DNA of 56,160 bases from an uncultured Pseudomonadota bacterium (lineage in GTDB: Bacteria > Myxococcota_A > UBA796 > SXON01), in contig CAIUMM010000129.1 of the NCBI GenBank assembly GCA_903900265.1, positions 1-56,160 on the forward strand, in the 5' to 3' direction. How positions within the stretch are numbered: the stretch's first letter is position 1; every line of letters starts with the position of its first letter. The notes under the pieces are model-generated. The model was not told the origin of the DNA. It saw only the letters and a program-made list of their open reading frames with translations, and searched no databases. The translations under genes were made by a program, and so were the position numbers. Below, in pieces: positions 19,203-27,081 of this stretch.

Positions 19203-20897
19203 TTAGAGGATTCCGTATTCCGGCCCGCCGCCACCCTCGGGCGGCACCCAGGTGATGATCTGGTACGGATCCCGGATGTCGCAGGTCTTGCAGTGCACGC
19301 AGTTCGAGAAGTCCACGTGCATCTCGGCGCGGCCGGTCTCGGCGTTGGGGTGCATGTTGTAGACCTGCGCTGGGCAGAAGCGCGTGCAGGGGTTTCCGTA
19401 CTCCTCTGCGCAGGTGGTTGCGCAGATCTCGCGGTCGACGATGTGCAAGTGAGCAGGCTGCTTTTCTTCGTGCTTGGTGCCGGAGTGGTACACGTCGGTC
19501 AGCTTGTCGACGATGTAGGTGCCGTCGTAGGGGATGTCGTCGCGCGCGGGGTACGGGTGGTGACCGCGCACCGCTGCGTTCTTGCGCATGACCTCAAAGT
19601 CCGCGTGGAACGGCGCGATGTCCTTGCCGGGCCCAAACACCAGCGACAGGCCGGTGGAGGCGAGCCCGCCCAGCGTGCCCTTCTCGAAGCCGGCGTGGAA
19701 GTTCTTGGCGGGCTCCATCTCGGTGCGGATCCAGCTCGCGTCCACCTTGGACTTGTAGAGCTTCAGCACCTCAGCGCGGGAGTCGCCGCGCTTGAGCGCC
19801 TCAAAGGCGGTCTCTGCCGCGAGCATGCCCGACTTCATCGACAGGTGGATGCCCTTCAGGCGCATCGGGTTCAGGAAGCTCGCCGAGTCCCCGACGATCA
19901 TCGCGCCGTCGGCGTAGAGCGTGGGGATCGAGGCCCAACCGCCGCAGGTCACGGCCTTGGCGCCGTACTTCACGACCTTGCCCGCGCCCAACTTCTTGCG
20001 CATCCACGGGTGGTTCTTCAGCTTCTGCAGCAGGTAGTGCGCGTCCATCGCCGGATCTTTCGCATCCAAGCCGACGAGCAAGCCGATGGCGTAGCGATCA
20101 TCGGCCAGCGAGTACACGAACGCGCCGCCGAAGGTGTTGAGGTCGAGCGGGAAGCCGAGAGTGAGCACGACCTCGCCGGTCTTGACCGTGCCGGGGGGCA
20201 TCTCGATGATCTCTTTGACGCCGATCTCGTAGGCGATGGGCTGGCTGTGCTTGTCGAGCCCGTGCTTCTGGACCAGCTGGCGGGTCAGCGTGCCGCGCGG
20301 GCCTTCGCCCAGCACGGTCACCTTGGCCTTGATGTCGTAGCCGGGCTCAAAGTTGCCCTTGGGCTGACCATCGGGGCCGATGCCCTTGTCGCCCGAGCGC
20401 ACGCCGATGACGGCGCCCGCGTCGTCCCACAGCAGCTCGGTGCCCGCGAAGCCCGAGAACAGCATCAAGCCGCGGGCTTCGGCCTGCGCGCAGAGCCACT
20501 TCTGGAACTTGGCGATGGAGATGATCGGCAGGCCGTGGTCGCCGAGGCCCGGGGGCATCATCGGGGCCGGGAAGGCGAGGGTCTCGGTCATGACGAGGAA
20601 GGTCTCTTCTTCGACGTAGCGCTCCACAAACGTGGGCTCGAGGTGCTTCCAGTCGGGGATCAGCTCGTCCAAGGCTGCCGGGTCCATGACCGCGCCGGAG
20701 ATCGCGTGGGAGCCGATCTCGGAGCCCTTCTCCATCAGCGCGATGGTCAGCTCTTCCAGCTTGGGACCGCGCTCGGTGCCGGCGTCGACCGCGGCGTTGT
20801 GCGCGGCGATCAGGTCGAACAAGCGGATTGCTCCGGCAAGACAGCCGGGGCCGCCACCTACAAAGAGAACATCAACGGGCATTTCTTCGCGCTGCAT
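19203..20897 (-). CDS. Electron transfer flavoprotein-ubiquinone oxidoreductase (ETF-QO)
   Basis: Membrane-associated FAD and 4Fe-4S enzyme that passes electrons from reduced ETF (from acyl-CoA and amino-acid dehydrogenases) to the quinone pool. The 564-residue length is typical. The N-terminus has the FAD-binding VLFVGGGPGCLAGAI, the middle has GEGPRGTLTRQL and ADGAMIVGDSASFLNPMRLK, and the C-terminus has the cluster ligands in CATTCAEEYGNPCTRFCPA and NCVHCKTCDIRDPYQIITW followed by PPEGGGGPEY, an ETF-QO hallmark. The ATG at 20897 is preceded by GGAG. The CGCP lipoprotein follows directly in an abutting start. No etfA or etfB is visible. A homologue of mitochondrial ETFDH; the role is well supported. 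Confidence 0.96.
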   Translation of the reverse strand: MQREEMPVDVLFVGGGPGCLAGAIRLFDLIAAHNAAVDAGTERGPKLEELTIALMEKGSEIGSHAISGAVMDPAALDELIPDWKHLEPTFVERYVEEETFLVMTETLAFPAPMMPPGLGDHGLPIISIAKFQKWLCAQAEARGLMLFSGFAGTELLWDDAGAVIGVRSGDKGIGPDGQPKGNFEPGYDIKAKVTVLGEGPRGTLTRQLVQKHGLDKHSQPIAYEIGVKEIIEMPPGTVKTGEVVLTLGFPLDLNTFGGAFVYSLADDRYAIGLLVGLDAKDPAMDAHYLLQKLKNHPWMRKKLGAGKVVKYGAKAVTCGGWASIPTLYADGAMIVGDSASFLNPMRLKGIHLSMKSGMLAAETAFEALKRGDSRAEVLKLYKSKVDASWIRTEMEPAKNFHAGFEKGTLGGLASTGLSLVFGPGKDIAPFHADFEVMRKNAAVRGHHPYPARDDIPYDGTYIVDKLTDVYHSGTKHEEKQPAHLHIVDREICATTCAEEYGNPCTRFCPAQVYNMHPNAETGRAEMHVDFSNCVHCKTCDIRDPYQIITWVPPEGGGGPEYGIL

Positions 20898-20982
20898 GGC
20901 GGACTCCGACGAAAGCGGGTGGGTTCGGCTCTACGCCGGTACTGAAGCGTCGTTCACTAACCCGGCCCGCGCCGCTCGGGTA

Positions 20983-21399
20983 TCAGCCCGCGGAACCCCG
21001 CCCAAAGTCGAGTACGCGCGCGTACTCTTCGGGCGTAAGCGCAGCGACCGAGAGCCGCGATTGCTTGACCAGCTGCGTCGCCGAGAGGTAGGCGTCCGCC
21101 TTGAACATCGCGAGGGTCACCGGCCGTTCAAGGGCCGCGACCGGCGCGACGTCGACGCACACCCAGCGGTCTTCGTCCGCCGTTGGGTCTCGGTACGCGG
21201 TGCCCACCACCTGAGCGACGCCGACCACCTCTTTGCCCTCATTCGAGTGGTAGAACAAGCACAGATCCCCGATGGACATCGCCAACATGTTCAGCCGCGC
21301 CGTCGGGTTGCGCACGCCGGTCCACGCGGTCTTGCCGTCGAGGAGCAGCTGAGACCACGGATAGGCGGAGGGTTCGCTCTTGATCAGCCAGTGTCGCAT
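20983..21399 (-). CDS. EVE domain protein
   Basis: A 138-residue soluble protein made almost entirely of one EVE (PUA/YTH-like) domain. Diagnostic segments are HWLIKSEPSAYPWSQL at the N-terminus, WTGVRNPTARLNMLAMSIGDL, FYHSNEGKEVVGVAQVVG and ALERPVTLAMFKADAYL. EVE domains form an aromatic pocket that reads modified bases in DNA or RNA. Some occur in restriction-modification systems, but single-domain copies like this are common and of unclear role. The stop of a membrane protein gene lies nine bases upstream on the same strand, suggesting one transcript. ATG start at 21399 directly before the conserved first strand. Identity is firm, biological role is not. Confidence 0.93.
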   Translation of the reverse strand: MRHWLIKSEPSAYPWSQLLLDGKTAWTGVRNPTARLNMLAMSIGDLCLFYHSNEGKEVVGVAQVVGTAYRDPTADEDRWVCVDVAPVAALERPVTLAMFKADAYLSATQLVKQSRLSVAALTPEEYARVLDFGRGSAG

Positions 21400-21408
21400 C
21401 CGCGGGCT

Positions 21409-22107
21409 CTAACCCGGCACGCGCGCAAACAGCCCCGCCAGTGCGGTGCGCTGCGCGGCGTCGAGGTGACGCGGGCGCCGGTGCAACACGGCCTTGAGCG
21501 ACACGCGCGCCTCCGCGACGCGCGCTTCCGCGACCGCAGCTTTCGACGCCAGTGACCGCGCCAGCTCGAGGTGCTCCGCGACGCTGAGATGCGGCAGCAG
21601 CGCCGGACCGGTGCATCCACGCAGCGCGCCGGCTTCGTCGAGCGCGGCCGCATGTTGGCGATCGAGCGCGAAAGCCAAGATCGCGAACACCGCGAACACC
21701 GCGAAGGCCAGGCCCTGCTGCGCGTAGGGCAACGAGAGCACGCGCGTTGGAGCGACGTTCGGCGCCAACGCGACGGCCGCCGCCACCTGGAGTCCAAACG
21801 CCAACGCCGCCCCCGCAAAAATCCCCGGCGCCGTGAGCGGAACCTCGATGTCTCCCCAGGCATGAAGCCCAGGATGGAACGCCCGCAAGCGCGGGTCCAG
21901 CCGGTACGCCGCCCTGCCCGCGAGAAGGACATAGGCGGAAGCGCCGAAACAAGGGATGCCTATCGCCCAACTTGCCGCGATCTCGGTGCAAAAAACCAAC
22001 GCTGCAAACCCCTCCGCGCGCATCCCGGAGCGCCCCAGCGCGAGCCCCAACCACCCGCCGGGGATCAGCGTCCCTACAACCAAAGCGGGCACGAGGAGCG
22101 GCGTCAC
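21409..22107 (-). CDS. Permease-like integral membrane protein
   Basis: A 232-residue hydrophobic protein with about five predicted helices (LVPALVVGTLIPGGWLGLAL, ALVFCTEIAASWAIGIP, PGIFAGAALAFGLQVAAAVA, GLAFAVFAVFAILAFAL). The stretch WGDIEVPLTAPGIFAGAALAF resembles the cytoplasmic EAA loop of ABC importer permeases such as those for molybdate or iron, but the protein is short, has no partner ATPase nearby and ends in a charged helical tail rich in Ala and Arg. It may be a degenerate permease; function unknown. The GTG start at 22107 overlaps the stop of the upstream CBM9-like lipoprotein by four bases, so the two are probably made together and may form an envelope complex. Confidence 0.65.
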   Translation of the reverse strand: MTPLLVPALVVGTLIPGGWLGLALGRSGMRAEGFAALVFCTEIAASWAIGIPCFGASAYVLLAGRAAYRLDPRLRAFHPGLHAWGDIEVPLTAPGIFAGAALAFGLQVAAAVALAPNVAPTRVLSLPYAQQGLAFAVFAVFAILAFALDRQHAAALDEAGALRGCTGPALLPHLSVAEHLELARSLASKAAVAEARVAEARVSLKAVLHRRPRHLDAAQRTALAGLFARVPG

Positions 22108-23222
22108 GGGACCCGAATCCGCCCTTCGGTTTTCCCGTCGTTGAGCGGGGCCGAGCTGAGCGTCGTGGTCCCGTCCGCGTCGTGGTCTACATACGCGGCG
22201 ACAAACGGAAGTTCACCCGCTGGGACCTCGGCACAGACCTCAAAGGTGCGCGAGAAGGCGCTGTCCGGCAGCGGCACCGCGCGTAGCTCAGCGTCGCCGA
22301 TGCGCAGCACGACCACGTCGTCCGCGGTCCACGCATCGTCCCGCACGCGCCCGGCAAAACATGCTTCTCCAGACGCGCCCCCGCGCGACGCGCCGGAGTG
22401 CTTTTGACGCGCCGCGGCGATGCTGAAGCTGGCGTCGCTCGCGCCGCCCCAATGGTCCGCCCCGGCCTCCACCTGCCAGGGCGCGTCCACGACCAGCGGC
22501 TCAGCGTCCGACCAGTCTCCCAAGTCGCCGTCCGCGGCCACATCCCGAGCTTGGGCGACGATCTGGGCCCGCCCGCGGTAGGCCTGATCCAGCATCGGGT
22601 CCTGCGGCAACCAGCCCTCGTGCACCCAATGCACGCCGATCAGCCGCGTGACGTGCTCCAGCAGCGTCGCCGGCTCGCCTTCGGTGAACGGCAGCTTCAG
22701 CTTCAACGCGCCGTCCTGGAGGCTGAGCTCAAAGCCTGCGCCCGGGCCAGGATGGTCCAGCGGCAGCGCGTCCATCGCCGCGGCCTCGCAGTTCGGCCGA
22801 TCGAGCGCGCAGCGAAACACCTGTCGATTGGCAAGCTCCACCCACACATCGCGGCGGGTCATGCCGATCACATGGAGCGGATCGGCGGCATGAAGCGGGA
22901 TGTCCCCGCCCCGCTGCGCCTGTCGATCCTGCACATGCAGGCCGTGTCCGAGCGCGTCCTCGGTCTCGGTGACCTCCCACATGTGGCGCCCGTCCCACAA
23001 GCGCACCCCGTTGCTCACGCGCACGTCGAGCTGGTCGCGCGAGTTGCGCCGCAGGTCGAGCACCACCGAGACCGCCGATGGAATCGCGTCGGGCGCAGCG
23101 CCTTGTTGTTCCGCGACGATCGCCAGCTGCGTCGGCAGCAACGCCTGACTCGGCGCCACGGATCGCGCGCAGCCCAGCAGCAGGGAGAGCACCGGGGTCG
23201 ACAAGATCAACGAAAACGCCAC
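22104..23222 (-). CDS. Lipoprotein with C-terminal CBM9-like domain
   Basis: Predicted lipoprotein of 372 residues. The GTG at 23222 gives MAFSLILSTPVLSLLLGC, a signal with lipobox LLLGC; the frame is open further upstream, but that adds hydrophilic residues before the signal. The first 200 residues have no recognised domain. The C-terminal part reads ADGDLGDWSDAEPLVVD, then WGGASDASFSI and VRDDAWTADDVVVLRIGDAEL, the layout of family-9 carbohydrate-binding and DOMON-like modules on envelope proteins. It ends with ATG-free GTGA coupling to the permease-like protein. Divergent from the gene at 23285 with a 62-base spacer. Sugar binding is inferred from the fold signature only. Confidence 0.7.
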   Translation of the reverse strand: MAFSLILSTPVLSLLLGCARSVAPSQALLPTQLAIVAEQQGAAPDAIPSAVSVVLDLRRNSRDQLDVRVSNGVRLWDGRHMWEVTETEDALGHGLHVQDRQAQRGGDIPLHAADPLHVIGMTRRDVWVELANRQVFRCALDRPNCEAAAMDALPLDHPGPGAGFELSLQDGALKLKLPFTEGEPATLLEHVTRLIGVHWVHEGWLPQDPMLDQAYRGRAQIVAQARDVAADGDLGDWSDAEPLVVDAPWQVEAGADHWGGASDASFSIAAARQKHSGASRGGASGEACFAGRVRDDAWTADDVVVLRIGDAELRAVPLPDSAFSRTFEVCAEVPAGELPFVAAYVDHDADGTTTLSSAPLNDGKTEGRIRVP

Positions 23223-23284
23223 GCCCTGTCGGTATCGCGCCGTCCAAGGGGGGCAAAGGCGCGCCGAACACAATAAGGCAGCGA

Positions 23285-23713
23285 ATGTTCGCTGGACTGC
23301 TGTTCGTCTCCATGGCGCGGGCTGAGCCCGGAGCCGCTGCGTTGCTCCCGTTCGGTATCGACCTCTACATGCAGGAAAAGACGGGTCGCGGACTGATCTA
23401 TACGCTCACTCAGGTCGTGGGCGTGGCCGCCATGGTCACCGGCACCATCGAGTCCGACAAGCTGGCGGTGCAAGAGAACGACGCCGGAGGGACGCCGTGG
23501 CGCGCGCTGACCGCCGGGGGCGTCACGCTCGCCGGGGGCTCCTACGTGGTCTCGATGGTCGACGCGTCGAACCTGCACCAGAAGGAGTCGGTAGCGTGGC
23601 TGCGGCGCTGGGACGCCGATCGGGCGTTGCTGGACGAGCGGTACGCGCTCAACGCACCGCCCGCAGCAAGCCTGCTCGCCGCGAGCCCGATCGTCGCGGT
23701 TCACCGAGAGTGA
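23285..23713 (+). CDS. Small exported or membrane protein, function unknown
   Basis: A 142-residue protein starting with a likely cleavable signal (MFAGLLFVSMARAEPG) at an ATG preceded by AAGG. The mature part has two short hydrophobic stretches (LIYTLTQVVGVAAMVTGTI and AGGVTLAGGSYVVSMVDA) in a pattern like DUF5683-type small membrane proteins (PFGIDLYMQEKTGRGLIY). The remainder is hydrophilic with the charged WLRRWDADRALLDERY. It is the first gene of the plus-strand cluster that continues through the cNMP-binding protein and the ABC-2/GldG genes; only one base separates its stop from the next ATG. No function can be assigned. Confidence 0.7.
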   Translation: MFAGLLFVSMARAEPGAAALLPFGIDLYMQEKTGRGLIYTLTQVVGVAAMVTGTIESDKLAVQENDAGGTPWRALTAGGVTLAGGSYVVSMVDASNLHQKESVAWLRRWDADRALLDERYALNAPPAASLLAASPIVAVHRE

Positions 23714-23714
23714 C

Positions 23715-24659
23715 ATGGAGCGGATTGGTCTTTTCGAGGGGTTGACGACCGAGGAGCGCGCCGTCGCGCACGCGGCGCTCAAGCCCTACGTGATCGGGGC
23801 CGACGAAGATCTACTGCACCCCGGAGAGGCCGATCGCAGCTTGCTCATCGTGGTAGAGGGCGAGCTGTTGGTCTCGCTAGAAGGTCAGGAGCTCGCCCGG
23901 GTCCGAGCGGGCGACGTCGTCGGGGAGATGACGCTGTTTGGGACCTTCGACCAGCGCTCTGCGACCGTCACCAGCACGGTGGAACCTACCAAGCTGCTGA
24001 TCCTTGATGAAGACGCGCTTCGCTTTTTGCGCGTGCAGAGCAACCCGATGGTCGGCAACCTCGAGGCCTATACCTACCGAGAGCTGTACCGCAGGGTGCA
24101 AGCGATGGAGGCGCGTCTCGCGGCGCTCACCGACCCCGAACCGATGCCGAGCGCGAGCCTGTTCGGTCGCATCGCCCGCGCGCTCGCGGTCACCGCGGCG
24201 CCCAGCGCGTTGGACATCCTCCAAACCGTGCCCGGCTTCGCCAGCCGTGACCGCGAGGCCCTCAGCGCGGTAGCCGCTCAATTTTCAGTGGTCGGCGCAG
24301 CGAGAGGCGCGGCGGTGATCAGCCGCGGCGCGCCGATGACCGGGCTCTACATGGTCGCGGAAGGCACGTTCGGCGTGTGGCGCAAGGCGGACCGCGTGCC
24401 CTCCAAGGCCGCAGAGCTCGGCCCCGGCCACGTGTTCGGCCGCGTCGGCTCCACCCTGAAGGAGGTCGCCACCAGCACGGTCCACGCGCTGGAGCCGGGC
24501 TGGCTGATCCACCTCCCATGGGAGGTGGCGCTGGAGCTGGAGCAGGGCATGTCGCCGGAGTCCTCGACGTTCCGGCGCGGTATGATCGACGCGTTGTCCA
24601 CACAACTCCGCATGATGAACGGTCTTTTCCTCTCCAAAGTGCAACACGCGGACCCCTGA
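23715..24659 (+). CDS. Tandem cyclic-nucleotide-binding-domain protein
   Basis: A 314-residue cytoplasmic protein with two cNMP-binding beta-roll domains and no DNA-binding or enzymatic domain. Domain 1 (about 4-125) has the phosphate-binding cassette GDVVGEMTLFGTFDQRSATV with Gly70, Glu71 and Arg81-Ser82, the residues that hold ribose and phosphate of cAMP/cGMP, so it probably binds ligand. Domain 2 (about 170-290) reads GHVFGRVGSTLKEVATSTV; both Glu and Arg are lost, so it is likely degenerate. It sits one base after the small membrane protein and 14-20 bases before the ABC-2 permease, in the place where the transporter ATPase would be expected. A regulatory link to the transporter is inference. 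Confidence 0.88.
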   Translation: MERIGLFEGLTTEERAVAHAALKPYVIGADEDLLHPGEADRSLLIVVEGELLVSLEGQELARVRAGDVVGEMTLFGTFDQRSATVTSTVEPTKLLILDEDALRFLRVQSNPMVGNLEAYTYRELYRRVQAMEARLAALTDPEPMPSASLFGRIARALAVTAAPSALDILQTVPGFASRDREALSAVAAQFSVVGAARGAAVISRGAPMTGLYMVAEGTFGVWRKADRVPSKAAELGPGHVFGRVGSTLKEVATSTVHALEPGWLIHLPWEVALELEQGMSPESSTFRRGMIDALSTQLRMMNGLFLSKVQHADP

Positions 24660-24673
24660 CCCCGCGGGGAGGT

Positions 24674-25453
24674 ATGACGGTGCAAAACATCCTGGCGATA
24701 TTTCGGCGTGAGCTCGCGTCCGCGGTCGATCAGCCCCTCGCTTACCTGCTCGTGCCGATCTACGGCATCCTCGTCGGCGGCTTCTCGCTGTGGTTTGATG
24801 ACGTCTTCTCCGCAGGCACGGCGTCGATGCGCGGCGTGTTCTTCTGGTCCGGCTTCTTCTTGTTGATCCTCGTCCCTGCGCTGACGATGCGCGTGTTCGC
24901 CGAGGAGCGCCGCTCGGGCACCATCGAGATCCTGTCTACGCTCCCCATCTCAGAAGCCGAGCTGGTCAGCGGCAAGTTCATCGCGACGCTCGCGCTCGTG
25001 CTGCTGCTGATCGGCAGCACCCTCGGCTATCCGCTGATGCTGGCCTCGCTCTCGACGCCGGTCGCAGGCGACGACGCCGCTCCCTTCGTCGTCCGCATGT
25101 TCACCGAGTGCGGGCTGGACTGGGGCCCGGTGTGGGGCGGATACCTCGGCTTGGCCCTGCTCGGCGCCGCGCTCACCGCCATCGGACTGGGCTGCAGCGC
25201 GTCGACCGCCAATCCCATCGTCGCGTTCTTGACGGCGCTGGCGATCACCACCTTTCCCTACGTGCTGGGCTTGTTTCTCGACAGAGTGCCCCAAACCCTG
25301 CTGCCGCTGTTTCAATATGTGAGCTTCAGCTACCATTTTGACAACCTCGCCCGCGGGGTGATCGACCTGCGCGATCTGGTGTTCTGGGGCAGCCTGACCG
25401 GCCTCGGGCTGCACGCCGCGGTGTGGACGCTCGAGCGGAGGCGACTCGAATGA
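24674..25453 (+). CDS. ABC-2 type permease (GldF-like)
   Basis: A membrane protein of 259 residues (257 from the alternative start) with six hydrophobic helices, typical of ABC-2 permeases such as GldF/NosY. Helix 1 region is LAYLLVPIYGILVGGFSLWF, followed by LILVPALTMRVFAEERRSGTIEILSTLPIS, the conserved ABC-2 coupling region. GGGGAGG lies at 24666-24672: one base before ATG 24674 but seven bases before an in-frame GTG at 24680, so the GTG may be the true start. The stop overlaps the GldG gene in ATGA. In relatives this permease works with a GldA-type ATPase in gliding motility or export; no ATPase is adjacent here, so the energy source must be encoded elsewhere, or its function differs. Confidence 0.88.
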   Translation: MTVQNILAIFRRELASAVDQPLAYLLVPIYGILVGGFSLWFDDVFSAGTASMRGVFFWSGFFLLILVPALTMRVFAEERRSGTIEILSTLPISEAELVSGKFIATLALVLLLIGSTLGYPLMLASLSTPVAGDDAAPFVVRMFTECGLDWGPVWGGYLGLALLGAALTAIGLGCSASTANPIVAFLTALAITTFPYVLGLFLDRVPQTLLPLFQYVSFSYHFDNLARGVIDLRDLVFWGSLTGLGLHAAVWTLERRRLE

Positions 25454-27081
25454 CCCCGCGCCGCAACCTGCTGCTCAACAGCCACCTTCAAGCGCTGCTG
25501 GTCGTCCTCATCGTCGTGCTCGCCAACGGCTTCGCGGCGTTTCACGTGGCGCGGGTGGACCTCTCCGGCGATCGCCTCTACACGCTGGATGAAGCCTCCA
25601 AGCAGATCGTGCAGCAGATGGACCGCCCGATCGTCGCGCGCATCTACTACACCCACGGCTTGGGCGCGCCTTACCAGAATCACGAGCAGTTTGTCGCCGA
25701 CAAACTCGAAGAGTTCGCCGCCTACAGCCACGGCCGGATGACGATCGAGCGGCTCGATCCGGCGACCGACACCGCGATCGCTACCGCCGCAGCGGGCTTC
25801 GGCTTGCAGCAATTGGACTACACTTTTCACGATCAGGACCGCGCCGAGCTGCGGAAGATCTGGATGGGCGTGGTGCTGCTGTACGGGGACCGTCAGGAGG
25901 TGCTGCCGGCGGTCACCGATCTCAACACCCTCGAATACAACGTCTCGGCGGCCCTGAAGCGCCTGTCGACGCGCCGCGAGGACGTCAAGACCATCGGCTG
26001 GGCGATCGGCGACGGCGAGCCCGACTTCCAGAAGGAGCAAGGTCCGCTGCGCACGCTGGCCGGAGAGCTCGCGCGCAAGTTCGTGCTCCGCGCCATCCCC
26101 TTGGGCGGCGCGGGCAGCATCCCCGAAGAGATCGATGCCATGCTGGTCATCGGCCCGCAGCGGGCGCTCAGCGAGCGCGCGCTCTACCAGATCGACCAGT
26201 TCGTGATGCGCGGCGGCGCGCTGGCGACCTTCGTCACCAACACCCGCCCCGACCTTCGCACCATGCGTCCGCAGCGCGTCTCCAGCGGGCTCGACCCGCT
26301 GTTGGGCAGCTTCGGCGTGCGCGTAAACCGCGACCTCATCCTCGACCGGGTGCAGAACGGCCAGATGCGCTTTCCCGTGCGGGCCGCGGGCGGCTCGGGG
26401 TACCGGGACGTCAACTATCCGCTGATCCCCAAGGCCCTCGACCTCTCGCGGTCGAACGTGATGGTCAGCGGGCTCAACGAGCTGCTGTTCCCGTTCGCCT
26501 CGACGCTCACGGTGTCGGACGCGCTGCCGTTGGGCGTGCGCGCCGAGGTGATCGCGTCGTCCAGCGCATCCTCGGGCGTCGTGGGAACGCTGGAGACGCT
26601 GGACCCGACCAAGATCTCCAACGTGCTGTCGAGCGAAAAGCGTGGCCCGTTCCCGATGATGGTGGCGATGACCGGCAGCCTGCGGTCGTTCTTTGAGTCC
26701 CGCCCGGTGCCCGCGGCGGATCCCGACGCTCCGAGCGTCAACAGCGCGAACCCCAACGACGACGGCGCGCAGCCCAAAGAGGCGCCGTTCATCACCGAAG
26801 GCGCGAGCACGCGGATGCTCGTGGCGGGATCGGCAGACTTTGTCGCCAACAACCAAGACTTCATGCTGAACCTCTGCGACTGGTTGGTGGCGGACGAGTC
26901 GCTGTTGGGCATCCGCGGCAAAGCCTCGACGATGCCCGCGCTGCGGCCGACGACGCCCACCGAAAGGCGCGTTTGGAAGTCGGTGCTGCTCGTCTGGGCG
27001 CCGACCACGCTGTTGATGTTGGGCGCGCTCAGGCAGTGGCGGCGACGCGCGCAGCGCAGCGCGCAGCAGGGGGAAACATGA
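25450..27081 (+). CDS. GldG-family ABC transporter accessory membrane protein
   Basis: A 543-residue protein with one N-terminal helix (LQALLVVLIVVLANGFAAFH) and one near the C-terminus (VLLVWAPTTLLMLGAL), placing about 480 residues in the periplasm. The segment VDLSGDRLYTLDEASKQIVQQMDRPI is the GldG/IFT52-type signature, and AIGDGEPD begins the IFT-like domain; GASTRMLVAGSADFVANNQDFMLN matches its C-terminal part. In gliding bacteria GldF-GldG form the membrane part of a transporter essential for motility; many non-gliders carry homologues. The ATG overlaps the permease stop by four bases and its own stop overlaps the DUF4340 start by four bases. Strong family match, inferred partnership with both neighbours. 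Confidence 0.9.
   Translation: MTPRRNLLLNSHLQALLVVLIVVLANGFAAFHVARVDLSGDRLYTLDEASKQIVQQMDRPIVARIYYTHGLGAPYQNHEQFVADKLEEFAAYSHGRMTIERLDPATDTAIATAAAGFGLQQLDYTFHDQDRAELRKIWMGVVLLYGDRQEVLPAVTDLNTLEYNVSAALKRLSTRREDVKTIGWAIGDGEPDFQKEQGPLRTLAGELARKFVLRAIPLGGAGSIPEEIDAMLVIGPQRALSERALYQIDQFVMRGGALATFVTNTRPDLRTMRPQRVSSGLDPLLGSFGVRVNRDLILDRVQNGQMRFPVRAAGGSGYRDVNYPLIPKALDLSRSNVMVSGLNELLFPFASTLTVSDALPLGVRAEVIASSSASSGVVGTLETLDPTKISNVLSSEKRGPFPMMVAMTGSLRSFFESRPVPAADPDAPSVNSANPNDDGAQPKEAPFITEGASTRMLVAGSADFVANNQDFMLNLCDWLVADESLLGIRGKASTMPALRPTTPTERRVWKSVLLVWAPTTLLMLGALRQWRRRAQRSAQQGET

Noticed and set aside
20983..21399. EVE gene as part of a restriction or defence island
   Set aside because: Neighbours are respiratory and envelope genes; no endonuclease, helicase or methylase is adjacent.
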